Counted from the stretch's first letter, positions 46,067 to 60,241 are shown. The stretch: 64,000 nucleotides of DNA from Celeribacter baekdonensis (GCF_003047105.1 NZ_CP028475.1:2542001-2606000); one strand, 5' to 3'. Program-made: numbers and translations. The notes: generated by a model from the sequence alone, not told the origin.

Positions 46067-46794
46067 TCAATGGTCGAAACAAGCTGCGCGACCATCGCGG
46101 GATATTGTCGCGGCCCCATCGACGATCTGGGCGGCTCTCCGCCGAACAAATGGGCCAGGATTGCCCGCATTTCGATCTTTTGGTGCGGGCAAAACAGCCG
46201 CGAGTTGGGCCGACTGTTGCGCCGTGAGGGCCTCTGGGCCGACTCCAAAATAATGGCGCGCCGCAGCCTCTGCACCAAAGACGCCCGCATCAAATTCAGC
46301 AACATTGAGATAGACCTCAAGGATGCGCTTTTTGCTCCATGTCAGTTCAACGATGGGGGTAATGAGGGCCTCAAGCGCTTTGCGAGACCAACTCCGCCCA
46401 TGCCATAAAAAGCTATTTTTGACCACTTGCTGTGTGATCGTCGAGGCCCCACGTTGCCCCCCGAGTCGATTGCGGCACGAATGGCGGTCAGGTCAAACCC
46501 CCAATGGGTACAAAAATTAGCATCCTCCGCAGCAACAACGGAGCGCGCAAGCGCCGGCGATATACGCTCGATCGGGGTCCATTGATAATCCACCGATGCG
46601 CCCTGACGGCCAGATTCGGCCATCATATAGGGTGTCGTCGGCACGGGAAGGACGGAATAGGCCAGAATCCACAGCACACCCACCCCCATGAACAGCGCCA
46701 CCAATCGCAACACCCGCCGCCGAATGCGCCGAAACAGACCGGGACCGGAGGTGGTCGATTTTTTGGTCGATTTTTTCTGTGTCTTGCGTGCCAT
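46067..46794 (-). pseudogene. mtgA: Monofunctional peptidoglycan glycosyltransferase MtgA, split by one-base frameshift
   Basis: MtgA polymerises lipid II without a transpeptidase domain. From ATG 46794 there is a basic N-terminus, one membrane helix (LVALFMGVGVLWILAYSVLP) and motif 1, AAEDANFCTHWGFDLTAIRA. The frame then breaks in a six-G run (six C at 46457-46462). One base off, the sequence continues GASTITQQVVKNSFLWHGRS with WSRKALEALITPIVELTWS, KKRILEVYLNVAEF and the end. One added G yields a continuous 242-residue protein of normal length, so an assembly error is the simpler explanation. Confidence 0.9.
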
Positions 46795-46852
46795 GCGAAC
46801 GAGGAACCACGTGGGCCGTATAAAGGTCAAGTGATCGGATCGACAAAACGAA

Positions 46853-46878
46853 AAAAGCCCCCGAAACCGGGGGCTTTT
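46853..46878 (-). terminator. Rho-independent terminator of gltB
   Basis: AAAAGCCCCCG pairs with CGGGGGCTTTT; on the minus strand TTTTTT follows. It begins 20 bases after the gltB stop. Confidence 0.9.
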
Positions 46879-46897
46879 CGCGAAGTTCGGGTCACAT

Positions 46898-51433
<4,536 letters not shown>

Positions 51434-51487
51434 GTCAGATACCTTTCGGATAAAGGCGGGAGGGCGGACCCTCCTGAAAAACTAGGA

Positions 51488-52921
51488 TTATTCGGCAGCC
51501 ACAGAGACGGATTGGTCGATATACTCGATCATCGCATCCGCCGCTTCGCGCCCGTCACGGATCGCCCACACCACAAGGGAAGCGCCGCGTTGAATGTCAC
51601 CACAGGCATAAACACCCGGAAGCGAGGTCACATGGGATTTGAAATCCGCCATGACAGTGCCCCAACGCGTGACATCAAGACCCTCTACGCCCCAAAGTGT
51701 GGGGAGGTCTTCGGGTTCGAAACCAAGCGCTTTGATCACCAGATCGGCGTCTTCGACGTAATCCGCGCCCTCAATCACTTCGGGCGATTGACGACCGGAC
51801 GCATCAGGTTGGCCGAGGCGCATTTTCTGAACCATGACGCCCGAAACCGGATCGCCCGCAAAACCTTTCGGCGCGGAGAGCCAGACGAATTCGACGCCTT
51901 CTTCTTCGGCGTTTTGGGTTTCGCGTTGTGAACCCGGCATATTGGCGCGGTCACGACGATAGAGACATTTCACCGAAGTGGCCCCTTGGCGGATCGCGGT
52001 GCGGACACAGTCCATCGCGGTATCACCGCCGCCAATCACGACGACCTTTTTGCCCGCCGCGTTCAATTCACCGCTTAGATAATCCTCAACCTCATCACCA
52101 AAGGACACTTTGTTAGAGGCGGTGAGATAATCAAGCGCGCGCACGATCCCAGCGGAGCCAGACCCCGGACCTTTGAGATCGCGGGATTTGTAGACCCCGG
52201 TTGCGATCAGCACAGCATCATGTTTGCCCCGGATCGCATCAAAGGAAATATCTTCGCCGACATTACAGTTCAGCACGAATTCAACACCGCTGTCTTCGAG
52301 TTGTTTCACCCGACGCAGCACGATGTCTTTTTCAAGTTTGAAGCCCGGAATGCCGTACATCATCAGGCCGCCAGCACGATCAGAACGTTCGTAGACCGTC
52401 ACCTTAAGACCCGCACGGCGCAGACGATCCGCAGCGGCAAGACCACCGGGGCCAGAGCCGATGATGCCGACGCTTTCCTCGCGCTCCACGGAGGGGGCGA
52501 TCATTTCGACCCAACCGTTTTCCCACGCGGTATCGGTGATGTATTTCTCAACCGAGCCGATGGTCACTGTGCCATGGCCGGATTGTTCGATCACACAATT
52601 GCCTTCGCACAACCGGTCCTGCGGACAAATGCGACCGCAAATCTCCGGGAAGGTGTTGGTGGCCTGAGACAGTTCATAGGCCTCTTTCAACCGCCCAGTT
52701 GCGGTCAGGCGCAACCAATCCGGGATGTTGTTGTGAAGCGGGCAATGGCTTTGGCAATACGGCACACCGCATTGCGAACAGCGCGACGCCTGTTCTTCGG
52801 CCTTGGCCTCCACGAACTCGCCGTAGATTTCAAGGAAATCGTCTTTACGATCCTCCGCGTCCCGCTTGGATGGCATATCCCTGCCTACGGTCACGAATTT
52901 GAGCATCGGCTCTTTCGCCAT
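51488..52921 (-). CDS. gltD: Glutamate synthase small subunit
   Basis: A 477-residue FAD/NADPH protein with two 4Fe-4S clusters that feeds electrons to GltB. Cluster cysteines appear in ASRCSQCGVPYCQSHCPLHN and EICGRICPQDRLCEGNCV. FAD site: GIIGSGPGGLAAADRL; NADPH site: VVIGGGDTAMDCVRTAIRQG. It is the first gene of the gltDB operon and is divergent from uppP. Confidence 0.97.
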   Translation of the reverse strand: MAKEPMLKFVTVGRDMPSKRDAEDRKDDFLEIYGEFVEAKAEEQASRCSQCGVPYCQSHCPLHNNIPDWLRLTATGRLKEAYELSQATNTFPEICGRICPQDRLCEGNCVIEQSGHGTVTIGSVEKYITDTAWENGWVEMIAPSVEREESVGIIGSGPGGLAAADRLRRAGLKVTVYERSDRAGGLMMYGIPGFKLEKDIVLRRVKQLEDSGVEFVLNCNVGEDISFDAIRGKHDAVLIATGVYKSRDLKGPGSGSAGIVRALDYLTASNKVSFGDEVEDYLSGELNAAGKKVVVIGGGDTAMDCVRTAIRQGATSVKCLYRRDRANMPGSQRETQNAEEEGVEFVWLSAPKGFAGDPVSGVMVQKMRLGQPDASGRQSPEVIEGADYVEDADLVIKALGFEPEDLPTLWGVEGLDVTRWGTVMADFKSHVTSLPGVYACGDIQRGASLVVWAIRDGREAADAMIEYIDQSVSVAAE

Positions 52922-52981
52922 GACACCACATCTCCGAATAGGTTGGTTGTGAGTTTGAGCTTAAATACAAGCAGTCTGAAA

Positions 52982-53023
52982 AAAAGAAAAGTCAGAAGTG
53001 CTGTCTTATTTTTCTTTTCTTTT
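52982..53023. promoter_or_regulatory. A/T-tract inverted repeat in the gltD-uppP divergent promoter
   Basis: AAAAGAAAAG (52982-52991) and CTTTTCTTTT (53014-53023) form a 10-bp inverted repeat with a 22-base spacer, about 60 bases before gltD and 130 before uppP. The A/T tracts stand out in this GC-rich sequence and could be a regulator site or an intrinsically bent promoter. Confidence 0.4.
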
Positions 53024-53151
53024 GGGCCAACTGGTCAAAATTAAGGTCCCGACAGATGATTTTAGGTAATGCATGGTGACCTACATTCATCCTTCTTATT
53101 GATAACAAATGGGTTTACGCTGCCGCAAACCAGTCCAAAGGCGAACCTCCC

Positions 53152-53955
53152 ATGTCTCTCTTTTACCTCCTCATTCTTGCGATTGTTCAAGGCATTACAG
53201 AGTTTTTGCCGATTTCATCGTCTGGCCACCTGATTCTCCTGCCCCACCTGCTCGGAGCACAAGACCAAGGTCAGGCGATTGATGTCGCGGTTCATGTTGG
53301 CACACTGGGCGCCGTCATCGTCTATTTTTGGCGCGATGTGCGCGAGGGCGTTTTAGGCCTTCCCAGACTCGTCACCGGACGCATCGACACCCCCGGATCG
53401 AAACTTGCTTTTCTCCTGCTCATCGCAACCATCCCTGTCGTCTTTCTTGGTCTTGTCCTGAAAGTCACCGGGCTGTCGGACCTGATGCGCTCCACCGCCG
53501 TGATTGGTTGGACCATGCTGATTTTTGGCATCGTTCTGTATTGGTTCGATCAAAAAGGCGCTGAGGAAAAAGAGGCGGGCGACTGGTCGATCAAAGACGC
53601 TGTGAAACTGGGCCTCTGGCAAGCGATCGCTTTGATACCCGGCACATCACGCTCCGGCATCACCATCACCGGCGCGCGCGCCATGGGGTACAAACGCGAA
53701 GACGCCGCAAAGATTTCGATGCTGATGTCGATCCCAACAATCATGGCCTCCGGCATCTTGTTGGGCGCGGAGGTTGTCGGGCAAGCGGATTGGGCGATGA
53801 TGAAAGACGCGGCCATTGGCGCGGTCTTTGCATTTGGCGCCGCCATCCTTGCCCTGTCGCTGATGATGAAGCTTTTGAAATCCGTCAGCTTTACGCCCTA
53901 TGTGATCTATCGTGTGATCTTGGGCGTGGTGCTTTTGGTGATCTCCTACAGCTAA
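53152..53955 (+). CDS. uppP: Undecaprenyl-diphosphatase
   Basis: A 267-residue, about eight-helix membrane enzyme that recycles undecaprenyl diphosphate to the monophosphate carrier. The catalytic motifs are QGITEFLPISSSGHLIL near the N-terminus and PGTSRSGITITGARAMG in the middle. Sequence length is typical of BacA/UppP. The ribosome site is weak. Confidence 0.97.
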   Translation: MSLFYLLILAIVQGITEFLPISSSGHLILLPHLLGAQDQGQAIDVAVHVGTLGAVIVYFWRDVREGVLGLPRLVTGRIDTPGSKLAFLLLIATIPVVFLGLVLKVTGLSDLMRSTAVIGWTMLIFGIVLYWFDQKGAEEKEAGDWSIKDAVKLGLWQAIALIPGTSRSGITITGARAMGYKREDAAKISMLMSIPTIMASGILLGAEVVGQADWAMMKDAAIGAVFAFGAAILALSLMMKLLKSVSFTPYVIYRVILGVVLLVISYS

Positions 53956-53985
53956 TCCAGCCCCGCGACCTGCCGCATAACACAT

Positions 53986-54016
53986 GAAAAAGCGCGCCCA
54001 CTTTCGTGAGGCGCGC
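53986..54016 (-). terminator. Rho-independent terminator after the NDUFA9-like gene
   Basis: GCGCGCC-CAC and GTG-GGCGCGC form a long stem around TTTC (one bulged A). On the minus strand TTTTT follows. It lies 26 bases after the stop of the gene at 54042 and may also stop uppP transcripts. Confidence 0.8.
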
Positions 54017-54041
54017 TGTGCCATTCATCCTGTTAAACAGG

Positions 54042-55025
54042 TCAGATATTCATGTTCTTCGCGCTTTCGCGGATCGCGTCATACTGACCCGACGGGCGAT
54101 AGACCCACATGTAGTCCGGCAAAACAGCCTGAAGCGCGGTCGGCGTCATGCCAAGATCAGCAAAGGTTTTTGCACCTTCTGACACCACATTATCAACCCG
54201 CAGGTTGGCCACCTGATCGCGGGTCAAAACACCGTTATGGAACAGGCCAGCGGTCAGAAATTGCGCCACGGAGAAAACACCGCCCATGATATTGCCCGCC
54301 CAGAACGGCAAGTTCAGGATCAAACGGTTGCGGTGAAGCACGGCGAGCATGTCGCCCATCAGACCCTTGAGCGTGTCCACATCCGGGCCGCCAAGTTCGT
54401 AAACGCCCGCGTCCGCCTGCCCCAAAACCGCTTTCACGGCGACTTGAGCCACGTCATCGACATAGACCGGCTGAAATTTCGTATTACCGCCAACCAAGGG
54501 CAAAACGATGCTTTTCTCAGCCATCTTGCCGAAGCGGTTAAAGAACTCATCCTCTGTGCCAAAGATCACCGAAGGACGCAGGATCACAGCCTTTGGGAAG
54601 GCCGCGAGCACTTTGGCCTCACCTTCCGCTTTGGTGCGGGAATAGGCGCTTTTCGATTGCGCGTCGGCACCAATGGCGGACAAATGAACCAGCCGTTCCA
54701 CGCCTTGCTCGGCGGCAATGCGCGCGATGCGACCCGCGCCATCAGCCTGAATCGCCGCAAAGGAATTTTTGCCGCGCTCGGTCAAAACACCAACACAGTT
54801 CACAACCGCATCCGCGCCAGCCATCGCCGCACGCACAGAGGCGTCATCGCGAATGTTGCAAAAGATCGGTTCGACCTGACCCACTGCGCCGTAAGGTTTT
54901 ACATAAAGCGACTCGTTGGGGCGACGAACCGCGACACGCACACGCCAGCCCTCCTTTGCCATACGACGGGCGATGTACCGCCCGACAAAGCCAGCGCCGC
55001 CATAGATGGTGACCAGTTTCGTCAT
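54042..55025 (-). CDS. NAD(P)H-binding atypical SDR, complex I NDUFA9-like
   Basis: A 327-residue protein. The Rossmann turn is VTIYGGAGFVGRYIARRMAK. VLRPSVIFGTEDEFFNRFGK and FQPVYVDDVAQVAVKAVLGQ are typical of the NDUFA9 (complex I accessory subunit) family in alphaproteobacteria. It lacks a catalytic Tyr-Lys pair at the usual place, consistent with a structural or quinone-related role. ATG 55025 is chosen because GGAG lies six bases upstream. Confidence 0.85.
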   Translation of the reverse strand: MTKLVTIYGGAGFVGRYIARRMAKEGWRVRVAVRRPNESLYVKPYGAVGQVEPIFCNIRDDASVRAAMAGADAVVNCVGVLTERGKNSFAAIQADGAGRIARIAAEQGVERLVHLSAIGADAQSKSAYSRTKAEGEAKVLAAFPKAVILRPSVIFGTEDEFFNRFGKMAEKSIVLPLVGGNTKFQPVYVDDVAQVAVKAVLGQADAGVYELGGPDVDTLKGLMGDMLAVLHRNRLILNLPFWAGNIMGGVFSVAQFLTAGLFHNGVLTRDQVANLRVDNVVSEGAKTFADLGMTPTALQAVLPDYMWVYRPSGQYDAIRESAKNMNI

Positions 55026-55166
55026 CTGCATCTCCAATGCCAATTACCGCTTTTCTTTAGCTTTTAGAGCGGAAATGAACAAGACGCTATTGCTGTTCCA
55101 CAAATCCTTTAAAATCGTCGTTGACAGTGCCCTTCAGGCCTATTACATCGCGGCTCTACGACACCT

Positions 55167-55253
55167 GCCCAGGTGGCGGAATTGGTAGACGCGCTAGCTT
55201 CAGGTGCTAGTATTGGCAACGATGTGGAGGTTCGAGTCCTCTCCTGGGCACCA
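55167..55253 (+). tRNA. tRNA-Leu (anticodon CAG)
   Basis: An 87-nt class II tRNA with encoded CCA. Acceptor GCCCAGG pairs with CCTGGGC. The anticodon stem CTAGC/GCTAG encloses TTCAGGT with CAG, a long variable arm follows (TATTGGCAACGATG), and the T arm is GAGGTTCGAGTCCTC. Confidence 0.95.
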
Positions 55254-55256
55254 AAT

Positions 55257-55276
55257 ACTCTTAAGAATTTAAGAGT
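55257..55276 (+). terminator. Hairpin directly after tRNA-Leu
   Basis: ACTCTTAA and TTAAGAGT form a perfect 8-bp stem with a GAAT loop, four bases after the tRNA CCA. There is no T-run, so it may be a weak terminator or a processing signal. Confidence 0.4.
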
Positions 55277-55439
55277 GACGACCATCCCCCCGATTTTGAC
55301 ATATTGCAGTCTGATCACCCAAACCCTTTGGATTGGTCAAACCACGATCACGACATCAAAGATGTGCGATCCCTTGCCCCGGATGGGCAGAATGCGTATT
55401 GACAGGCGACAGCCAGATTTAGCGCAAAGGCCCCTCTCC

Positions 55440-56051
55440 ATGGCGAATTTCCTTTATAAAAACGATCTCCCTGACGATCTCGACCTTGGTCCGATTGTTG
55501 CCATTGATTGCGAAACCATGGGGTTGAATCCGCATCGGGATCGTTTGTGCCTTGTGCAAATGTCCGGCGGCGACGGCAACGCCCATTTGGTTCAAGTCGC
55601 TCGCGGCCAAACCGAGGCCCCCAACCTGTGCAAAATGTTGGCCGATCCCAATGTGCTAAAGCTGTTTCATTTCGGTCGTTTCGACATCGCCGCGATGTAT
55701 CACGCCTTTGGCACCGTGACCGAACCGGTCTATTGCACCAAAATCGCCTCCAAACTGGTCCGCACCTTCACCGATCGGCATGGGTTGAAAAATCTGCTTG
55801 AGCAGCTTTTGAAGGTCGACATTTCCAAATATCAACAGATGAGCGATTGGGGGGCCGAAGATCTTACCAATGCGCAACTCGATTATGCCGCCTCTGACGT
55901 CTTGTACCTGCACCAACTGCGTGAAAAGCTCAACGTGATGCTGGAACGCGAAGGTCGGATGGAGATTGCTCAGGCCTGTTTCGACTTTCTGCCAACGCGG
56001 GCCAAATTGGACCTCGAAGGTTGGCCCGAAATCGACATTTTCACCCACTGA
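55440..56051 (+). CDS. rnd: Ribonuclease D (single-domain)
   Basis: A 203-residue 3'-5' exonuclease. DEDD catalytic residues are visible in VAIDCETMGL, FHFGRFDIAAM and DYAASDVLYLHQL. It has only the exonuclease domain; the HRDC domains of E. coli RNase D are absent, as is common in alphaproteobacteria. ATG 55440 begins the conserved MANFLYKNDLPDD; the frame is open further upstream into the tRNA but that is not coding. It heads the rnd-kdsD-lptCAB run. Confidence 0.92.
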   Translation: MANFLYKNDLPDDLDLGPIVAIDCETMGLNPHRDRLCLVQMSGGDGNAHLVQVARGQTEAPNLCKMLADPNVLKLFHFGRFDIAAMYHAFGTVTEPVYCTKIASKLVRTFTDRHGLKNLLEQLLKVDISKYQQMSDWGAEDLTNAQLDYAASDVLYLHQLREKLNVMLEREGRMEIAQACFDFLPTRAKLDLEGWPEIDIFTH

Positions 56052-56087
56052 TCTGCTCTTGCCCATTTTGCCACTGAGGAGGTCGCC

Positions 56088-57050
56088 ATGACCCAATCGG
56101 ACGCCTTTATCGCCACCGCCCAGCGCGTGATCCGCCTCGAAGCTGAGGCGCTGACCCAATTGGCCGAAGGCATCGGCGCAAATTTTGCCGAAGCTGTCGG
56201 GCTTATTCTTGCCGCCAAAGGGCGCACGATTGTCACAGGCATGGGGAAATCCGGCCATATCGCCCGCAAAATCGCCGCCACACTGGCCTCCACCGGCACG
56301 CCGTCGCATTTCGTCCACCCCGCCGAAGCCAGCCATGGCGATCTTGGCATGATCGGTAGCGACGATGTGTGTCTGGTTCTGTCCAATTCTGGCGAAACGC
56401 CTGAACTTGCCGACCTCATCACCTACACGCGGCGGTTCAAGATTCCGATGATCGGCGTCGCCTCGAACCCGGACAGCTCATTGATCCGCGCCTGTGATGT
56501 GGCTCTGATCCTGCCGAAAATGCCCGAAGCCTGTGGTCACGGCATCGTGCCGACCACCTCGACCACAATGACACTGGCACTCGGCGATGCCATCGCCGTG
56601 GCTCTGATGGAACAACATGCTTTCACCGCCGACAATTTCCGCGTCTTGCATCCCGGTGGTAAACTGGGCGCACGCCTGACCAAAGTCCGCGCGTTGATGC
56701 ACGAGGATATGCCTTTGGTGACAGCCGAAACGTCGATGCGAGACACGCTTGCAGAGATTTCCGCAAAGGGCTTCGGTGTTGTCGGTGTGGTTAACACCCA
56801 AGGTCATCTGACCGGCATCATCACAGACGGCGATTTGCGCCGCAACATAGACGGATTGCTCGATAAATCAGCAGGCGACATCATGACCGCCGCGCCAATG
56901 ACCATTTCCCCCGATGCCTTGGCCGAAAAAGCCGTGGCGCGGATGGATGAGCGGGCGATCACCTGTCTTTTTGTGCGGGATCCTGCCGAAGATGGCCGTC
57001 CTTGCGGGATTTTGAAAATACAGGACTGTCTTCGCGCTGGCGTCGTGTAA
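56088..57050 (+). CDS. kdsD: Arabinose-5-phosphate isomerase
   Basis: A 320-residue KpsF/GutQ-type enzyme that converts ribulose-5-phosphate to arabinose-5-phosphate for Kdo of LPS. A SIS domain (GRTIVTGMGKSGHIARKIAA; FVHPAEASHGDLGMI) is followed by two CBS domains (residues ~200-320). GAGG lies upstream of the ATG. It sits directly before lptC, as usual. Confidence 0.95.
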   Translation: MTQSDAFIATAQRVIRLEAEALTQLAEGIGANFAEAVGLILAAKGRTIVTGMGKSGHIARKIAATLASTGTPSHFVHPAEASHGDLGMIGSDDVCLVLSNSGETPELADLITYTRRFKIPMIGVASNPDSSLIRACDVALILPKMPEACGHGIVPTTSTTMTLALGDAIAVALMEQHAFTADNFRVLHPGGKLGARLTKVRALMHEDMPLVTAETSMRDTLAEISAKGFGVVGVVNTQGHLTGIITDGDLRRNIDGLLDKSAGDIMTAAPMTISPDALAEKAVARMDERAITCLFVRDPAEDGRPCGILKIQDCLRAGVV

Positions 57051-57059
57051 GACAGCCCT

Positions 57060-57659
57060 ATGGCGCGGTTTGACAACAGCTATTCTCGATTTGTGGCGCT
57101 CGCAAAGATCGTCCTCCCTTTGGCCAGCCTTGTGGTTTTGGCCACCCTATTTTTGTTTGCGCGCGGGCGGGAATTTGAAATGTCGATTCCCTATGCGCAG
57201 GTTGATCTGGAAACACTGGCCCGCGAACAACGCGTTGATGGGCCCTCCTTTGCAACCGTGACCCAAGATGGGGCGCAGTTGGAACTGTCCGCCGACCGTG
57301 TCCGTCCTGACCTCTCCACCAAAGATGTGGTGAACTCGTCGGCCATTCGCGGCGCTCTACGCATTCCGGGAAATGGCTCCGTCACGCTGCAAGCCGATGA
57401 TGGTGTCATTGACGGTCCCGGCAAAATTGCTGAACTGTCCGGCAATGTGCAAATCGAAACATCCACCGGCTACACGATCCTCTCTGACCGCATCGCGACC
57501 ATGCTGGATGTGTCCAACATCGAAAGCCCCGGCACCGTCACCGCCGACGGGCCAACCGGGCATTTGACCGCCGGAGCGATGCAAATCTCCCAAGATGAGG
57601 GGGCAGACACTTACCTTCTGGTTTTCAAGGACGGTGTAAAGCTGGTATATCAGCCATGA
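57060..57659 (+). CDS. lptC: LPS export protein LptC
   Basis: A 199-residue bitopic protein with an N-terminal membrane helix (IVLPLASLVVLATLFLFARG) and an OstA-like beta-jellyroll (VTLQADDGVIDGPGKIAELS, TVTADGPTGHLTAGAMQISQ). It passes LPS from LptBFG to LptA. Its stop overlaps the possible lptA ATG at 57656. Confidence 0.88.
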   Translation: MARFDNSYSRFVALAKIVLPLASLVVLATLFLFARGREFEMSIPYAQVDLETLAREQRVDGPSFATVTQDGAQLELSADRVRPDLSTKDVVNSSAIRGALRIPGNGSVTLQADDGVIDGPGKIAELSGNVQIETSTGYTILSDRIATMLDVSNIESPGTVTADGPTGHLTAGAMQISQDEGADTYLLVFKDGVKLVYQP

Positions 57660-57676
57660 AATTTGAGGAAAAACCC

Positions 57677-58180
57677 GTGCGTATCATTCAAGCCCTTTCC
57701 CTGAGCATGGCGCTGATCATCGCCCTGTCGCTTCACGGCCTCGCAGCACACGCCCAAAGCGCCCAGATCGCATTCGGAGGGTTGAAGCACGACAGTTCGC
57801 AGCCTGTCGAAGTGACCTCCGACCAATTGAGTGTCGACCAAGCAACCGGAAAGGCGCTTTTCGCAGGCAATGTCGTGATTGGCCAAGGCACGCTGCGACT
57901 GACGGCGCAGACCGTTGAGGTTGTTTATGCCAAAACCGGCGGCACAATCGCACGACTTTTGGCCTCCGGCGGCGTGACCATCACCAATGCAGGCGAAACG
58001 GCGGAGGCCGCTCAGGCCGAATATGACCTCGAATCATCGACCGTTCTGCTCACTGGCAACGTGCTTTTGACCCAAGCCGGTAGCGCCCTTTCGGGCGAAC
58101 GCATGGTGATTGACCTCAACACCGGCACCGGTCGCATGGACGGGCGCGTGAAAACGATTTTGCAGCCTGGGAAAAACTGA
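57677..58180 (+). CDS. lptA: LPS transport periplasmic protein LptA
   Basis: A 167-residue periplasmic bridge protein with an OstA fold. The signal peptide is [20 protein letters not shown] ending near AAHAQSA. Mature core: [20 protein letters not shown], then [23 protein letters not shown] 57677 has GAGG eight bases upstream and puts the signal peptide at the N-terminus; ATG 57656, which overlaps the lptC stop, would add seven residues. Confidence 0.9.
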   Translation: MRIIQALSLSMALIIALSLHGLAAHAQSAQIAFGGLKHDSSQPVEVTSDQLSVDQATGKALFAGNVVIGQGTLRLTAQTVEVVYAKTGGTIARLLASGGVTITNAGETAEAAQAEYDLESSTVLLTGNVLLTQAGSALSGERMVIDLNTGTGRMDGRVKTILQPGKN

Positions 58181-58911
58181 TGTCCGACACAACCGGGCTC
58201 AAGGTCCGCAATCTGCGCAAAGGCTATCGCAAACGCACCGTGATCCGCGACGTGTCGCTTGATCTTGGCCGTGGTGAGGTTGTGGCGCTGCTGGGTCCAA
58301 ATGGTTCGGGCAAAACCACCTGCTTCTATTCCATCGCAGGTCTTGTGATGCCGGAAGCCGGAGAGATCACCGTCGATGGCCGCAACATCACGCTTTTGCC
58401 GATGTACCGTCGCGCCAAAATGGGGATCGGATATTTGCCGCAAGAGGCCTCTATTTTTCGCGGCCTTTGCGTTGAGGACAACATCCTCGCGATCCTCGAA
58501 GTGTCCGAATCCGACCCCCTCGTGCGGCGTGAAAAACTTGAAGAATTGCTGTCCGAATTCTCGATCTCTCACCTGCGCCGCGCGCCCGCCTTGTCGCTCT
58601 CCGGGGGCGAACGTCGTCGGGTCGAAATTGCGCGCTGTCTGGCGTCTGACCCCTCTTATGTGCTTTTGGACGAACCCTTTGCCGGCGTTGATCCGATTGC
58701 GGTGGCGGAAATTCGCGGACTTGTGTCCGATCTCAAAAACCGTGGCATTGGCGTCTTGATCACGGATCATAACGTTCAGGAAACGTTAGGAATTATTGAT
58801 CGGGCCTATATTTTGCATGACGGCCAAGTGTTGATGTCCGGCACCACCGAAGACATCGTTGCGGATGAAACTGTACGCCGCGTTTACCTTGGCGACAATT
58901 TCCGGATTTGA
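58180..58911 (+). CDS. lptB: LPS export ABC transporter ATP-binding protein LptB
   Basis: A 243-residue ATPase that powers LPS extraction. Walker [10 protein letters not shown]-loop [15 protein letters not shown] (LptB-specific), signature [15 protein letters not shown], Walker [16 protein letters not shown] and switch [10 protein letters not shown]. The start overlaps the lptA stop (TGATG). The partner permeases lptF/lptG are not in the window. Confidence 0.97.
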   Translation: MSDTTGLKVRNLRKGYRKRTVIRDVSLDLGRGEVVALLGPNGSGKTTCFYSIAGLVMPEAGEITVDGRNITLLPMYRRAKMGIGYLPQEASIFRGLCVEDNILAILEVSESDPLVRREKLEELLSEFSISHLRRAPALSLSGGERRRVEIARCLASDPSYVLLDEPFAGVDPIAVAEIRGLVSDLKNRGIGVLITDHNVQETLGIIDRAYILHDGQVLMSGTTEDIVADETVRRVYLGDNFRI

Positions 58912-59157
58912 TCGCGAGTTTCGATTGACATTGACCTAGATTCTGCCGCCAAATGTAACCGATGCATGACGCGCGTTTCACAGTCTGCGCCACGGCAAAT
59001 CAAAGCCTTTGGGCGCCAAAGCAACACCCCGACACACCGTCTGGGTCCTACGGTGAACGCATGCATTCAACTCCCGCTTTATACAAGAACCCAAGGCCCT
59101 GTCAGACGTCGGAGGAGGCGTCGAATATATAGGTCCCAAAGAAAGAAGGAGGTATCA
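58912..59157 (+). promoter_or_regulatory. hpf leader region
   Basis: About 250 bases between lptB and hpf. It carries a TTGACA at 58925-58930 but no convincing -10 element at the right spacing, and a strong ribosome site GAAGGAGG just before hpf. A separate promoter for hpf is likely but cannot be placed. Confidence 0.35.
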
Positions 59158-59733
59158 ATGCGGTACCAAATCAGCGGAAAACAAATCGACATCGGCACAG
59201 CCCTTCAAACGCATGTGAAGACGGAGCTGGGCACCGTTCTTGATAAATACTCGCAGCGTCCGACCGACGCGAATGTCGTGTTTTCAAAAACTGGGGCAGA
59301 ATTCAATTGCGAGGCCGTGGTGCATCTGTCCAGCGGACTGACCGCACAGGCCAGCGCTCATGCCCATGAAATCTACGCGGCTTTTGATGACTGCGCGGAA
59401 AAAATGGACAAGCAGCTGCGTCGCTACAAACGCCGTTTGAAAGATCACCACAAGGATCGTGCCGAGCCGGTTGAACTCTTCGGCGCTTCCCAGTATATCC
59501 TCGCCGCATCAGACCATGATGAGGATCAGGAACCCGAAAGCCTTCAGCCGATGATCATCGCTGAAATGGAGGCGAAGATTCCGACCCTGACGGTTGGCGA
59601 AGCAGTGATGCAAATGGAATTGGCCGGCGCTCCTGTTCTTGTGTTCCACAAGGATGGAAAAACCGGAGTAAACGTGGTCTACCGCCGTGCCGATGGGAAC
59701 ATCGGTTGGGTTGACCCTAACAACGCGACATAG
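59158..59733 (+). CDS. hpf: Ribosome hibernation promoting factor (long form)
   Basis: A 191-residue protein. The N-terminal S30AE/YfiA domain (MRYQISGKQIDIGTALQTHV, then FNCEAVVHLSSGLTAQASAH) binds the 30S decoding region. The C-terminal domain (MELAGAPVLVFHKDGKTGVN, then VVYRRADGNIGWVDP) dimerises 30S subunits and forms 100S particles. ATG 59158 follows a near-perfect AAGGAGG site. ptsN follows. Confidence 0.95.
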   Translation: MRYQISGKQIDIGTALQTHVKTELGTVLDKYSQRPTDANVVFSKTGAEFNCEAVVHLSSGLTAQASAHAHEIYAAFDDCAEKMDKQLRRYKRRLKDHHKDRAEPVELFGASQYILAASDHDEDQEPESLQPMIIAEMEAKIPTLTVGEAVMQMELAGAPVLVFHKDGKTGVNVVYRRADGNIGWVDPNNAT

Positions 59734-59776
59734 CAAAACTGGCCCGCCTCGACGGGTCGGGGCGGGTACATTTCAT

Positions 59777-60241
59777 ATGGATATATCTAAGATCTTGGAT
59801 CCGCAGGCCATCAAGCTGGTCGGAAAGATGACGAGTAAGAAACGTCTCTTTCAGGATCTTGGTGAAATCGCAGCGAGTGCCTATGGCCTGTCGCTCAACG
59901 ACACGGTTGATGCTCTGCAAGAGCGCGAAAGCCTTGGCCCAACAGGTGTGGGCCATGGCGTTGCTCTACCGCATGCCCGTATTGAGGGATTGGATCGCGT
60001 CGTGGGTGCTTTTATGCGCCTTGAAAACCCGATGGATTTCGATGCGGTGGACCGCCAGCCGGTCGATTTGATCTTCGCGCTCTTTGCCCCTGCGGAATCT
60101 GGGGTCGATCACCTCAAAGCGCTGGCTCTTGTGTCACGCACCATGCGTGATGGCGATATCTGTACCAAACTGCGCGCCAACGGCGAGGCCGCGACCCTTC
60201 ATGCCATTCTCACTGAAGCCCCCGCGACAAAGGCCGCTTAA
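59777..60241 (+). CDS. ptsN: Nitrogen PTS EIIA component
   Basis: A 154-residue EIIA-Ntr regulatory phosphocarrier. The phosphorylated His is in GVALPHARI, and RESLGPTGVGHG precedes it, both diagnostic. It acts in the PTS-Ntr chain that reports nitrogen and potassium status. The ATG at 59777 begins the conserved MDISKILDPQ; its ribosome site is poor, so coupling to hpf is likely. Confidence 0.93.
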   Translation: MDISKILDPQAIKLVGKMTSKKRLFQDLGEIAASAYGLSLNDTVDALQERESLGPTGVGHGVALPHARIEGLDRVVGAFMRLENPMDFDAVDRQPVDLIFALFAPAESGVDHLKALALVSRTMRDGDICTKLRANGEAATLHAILTEAPATKAA

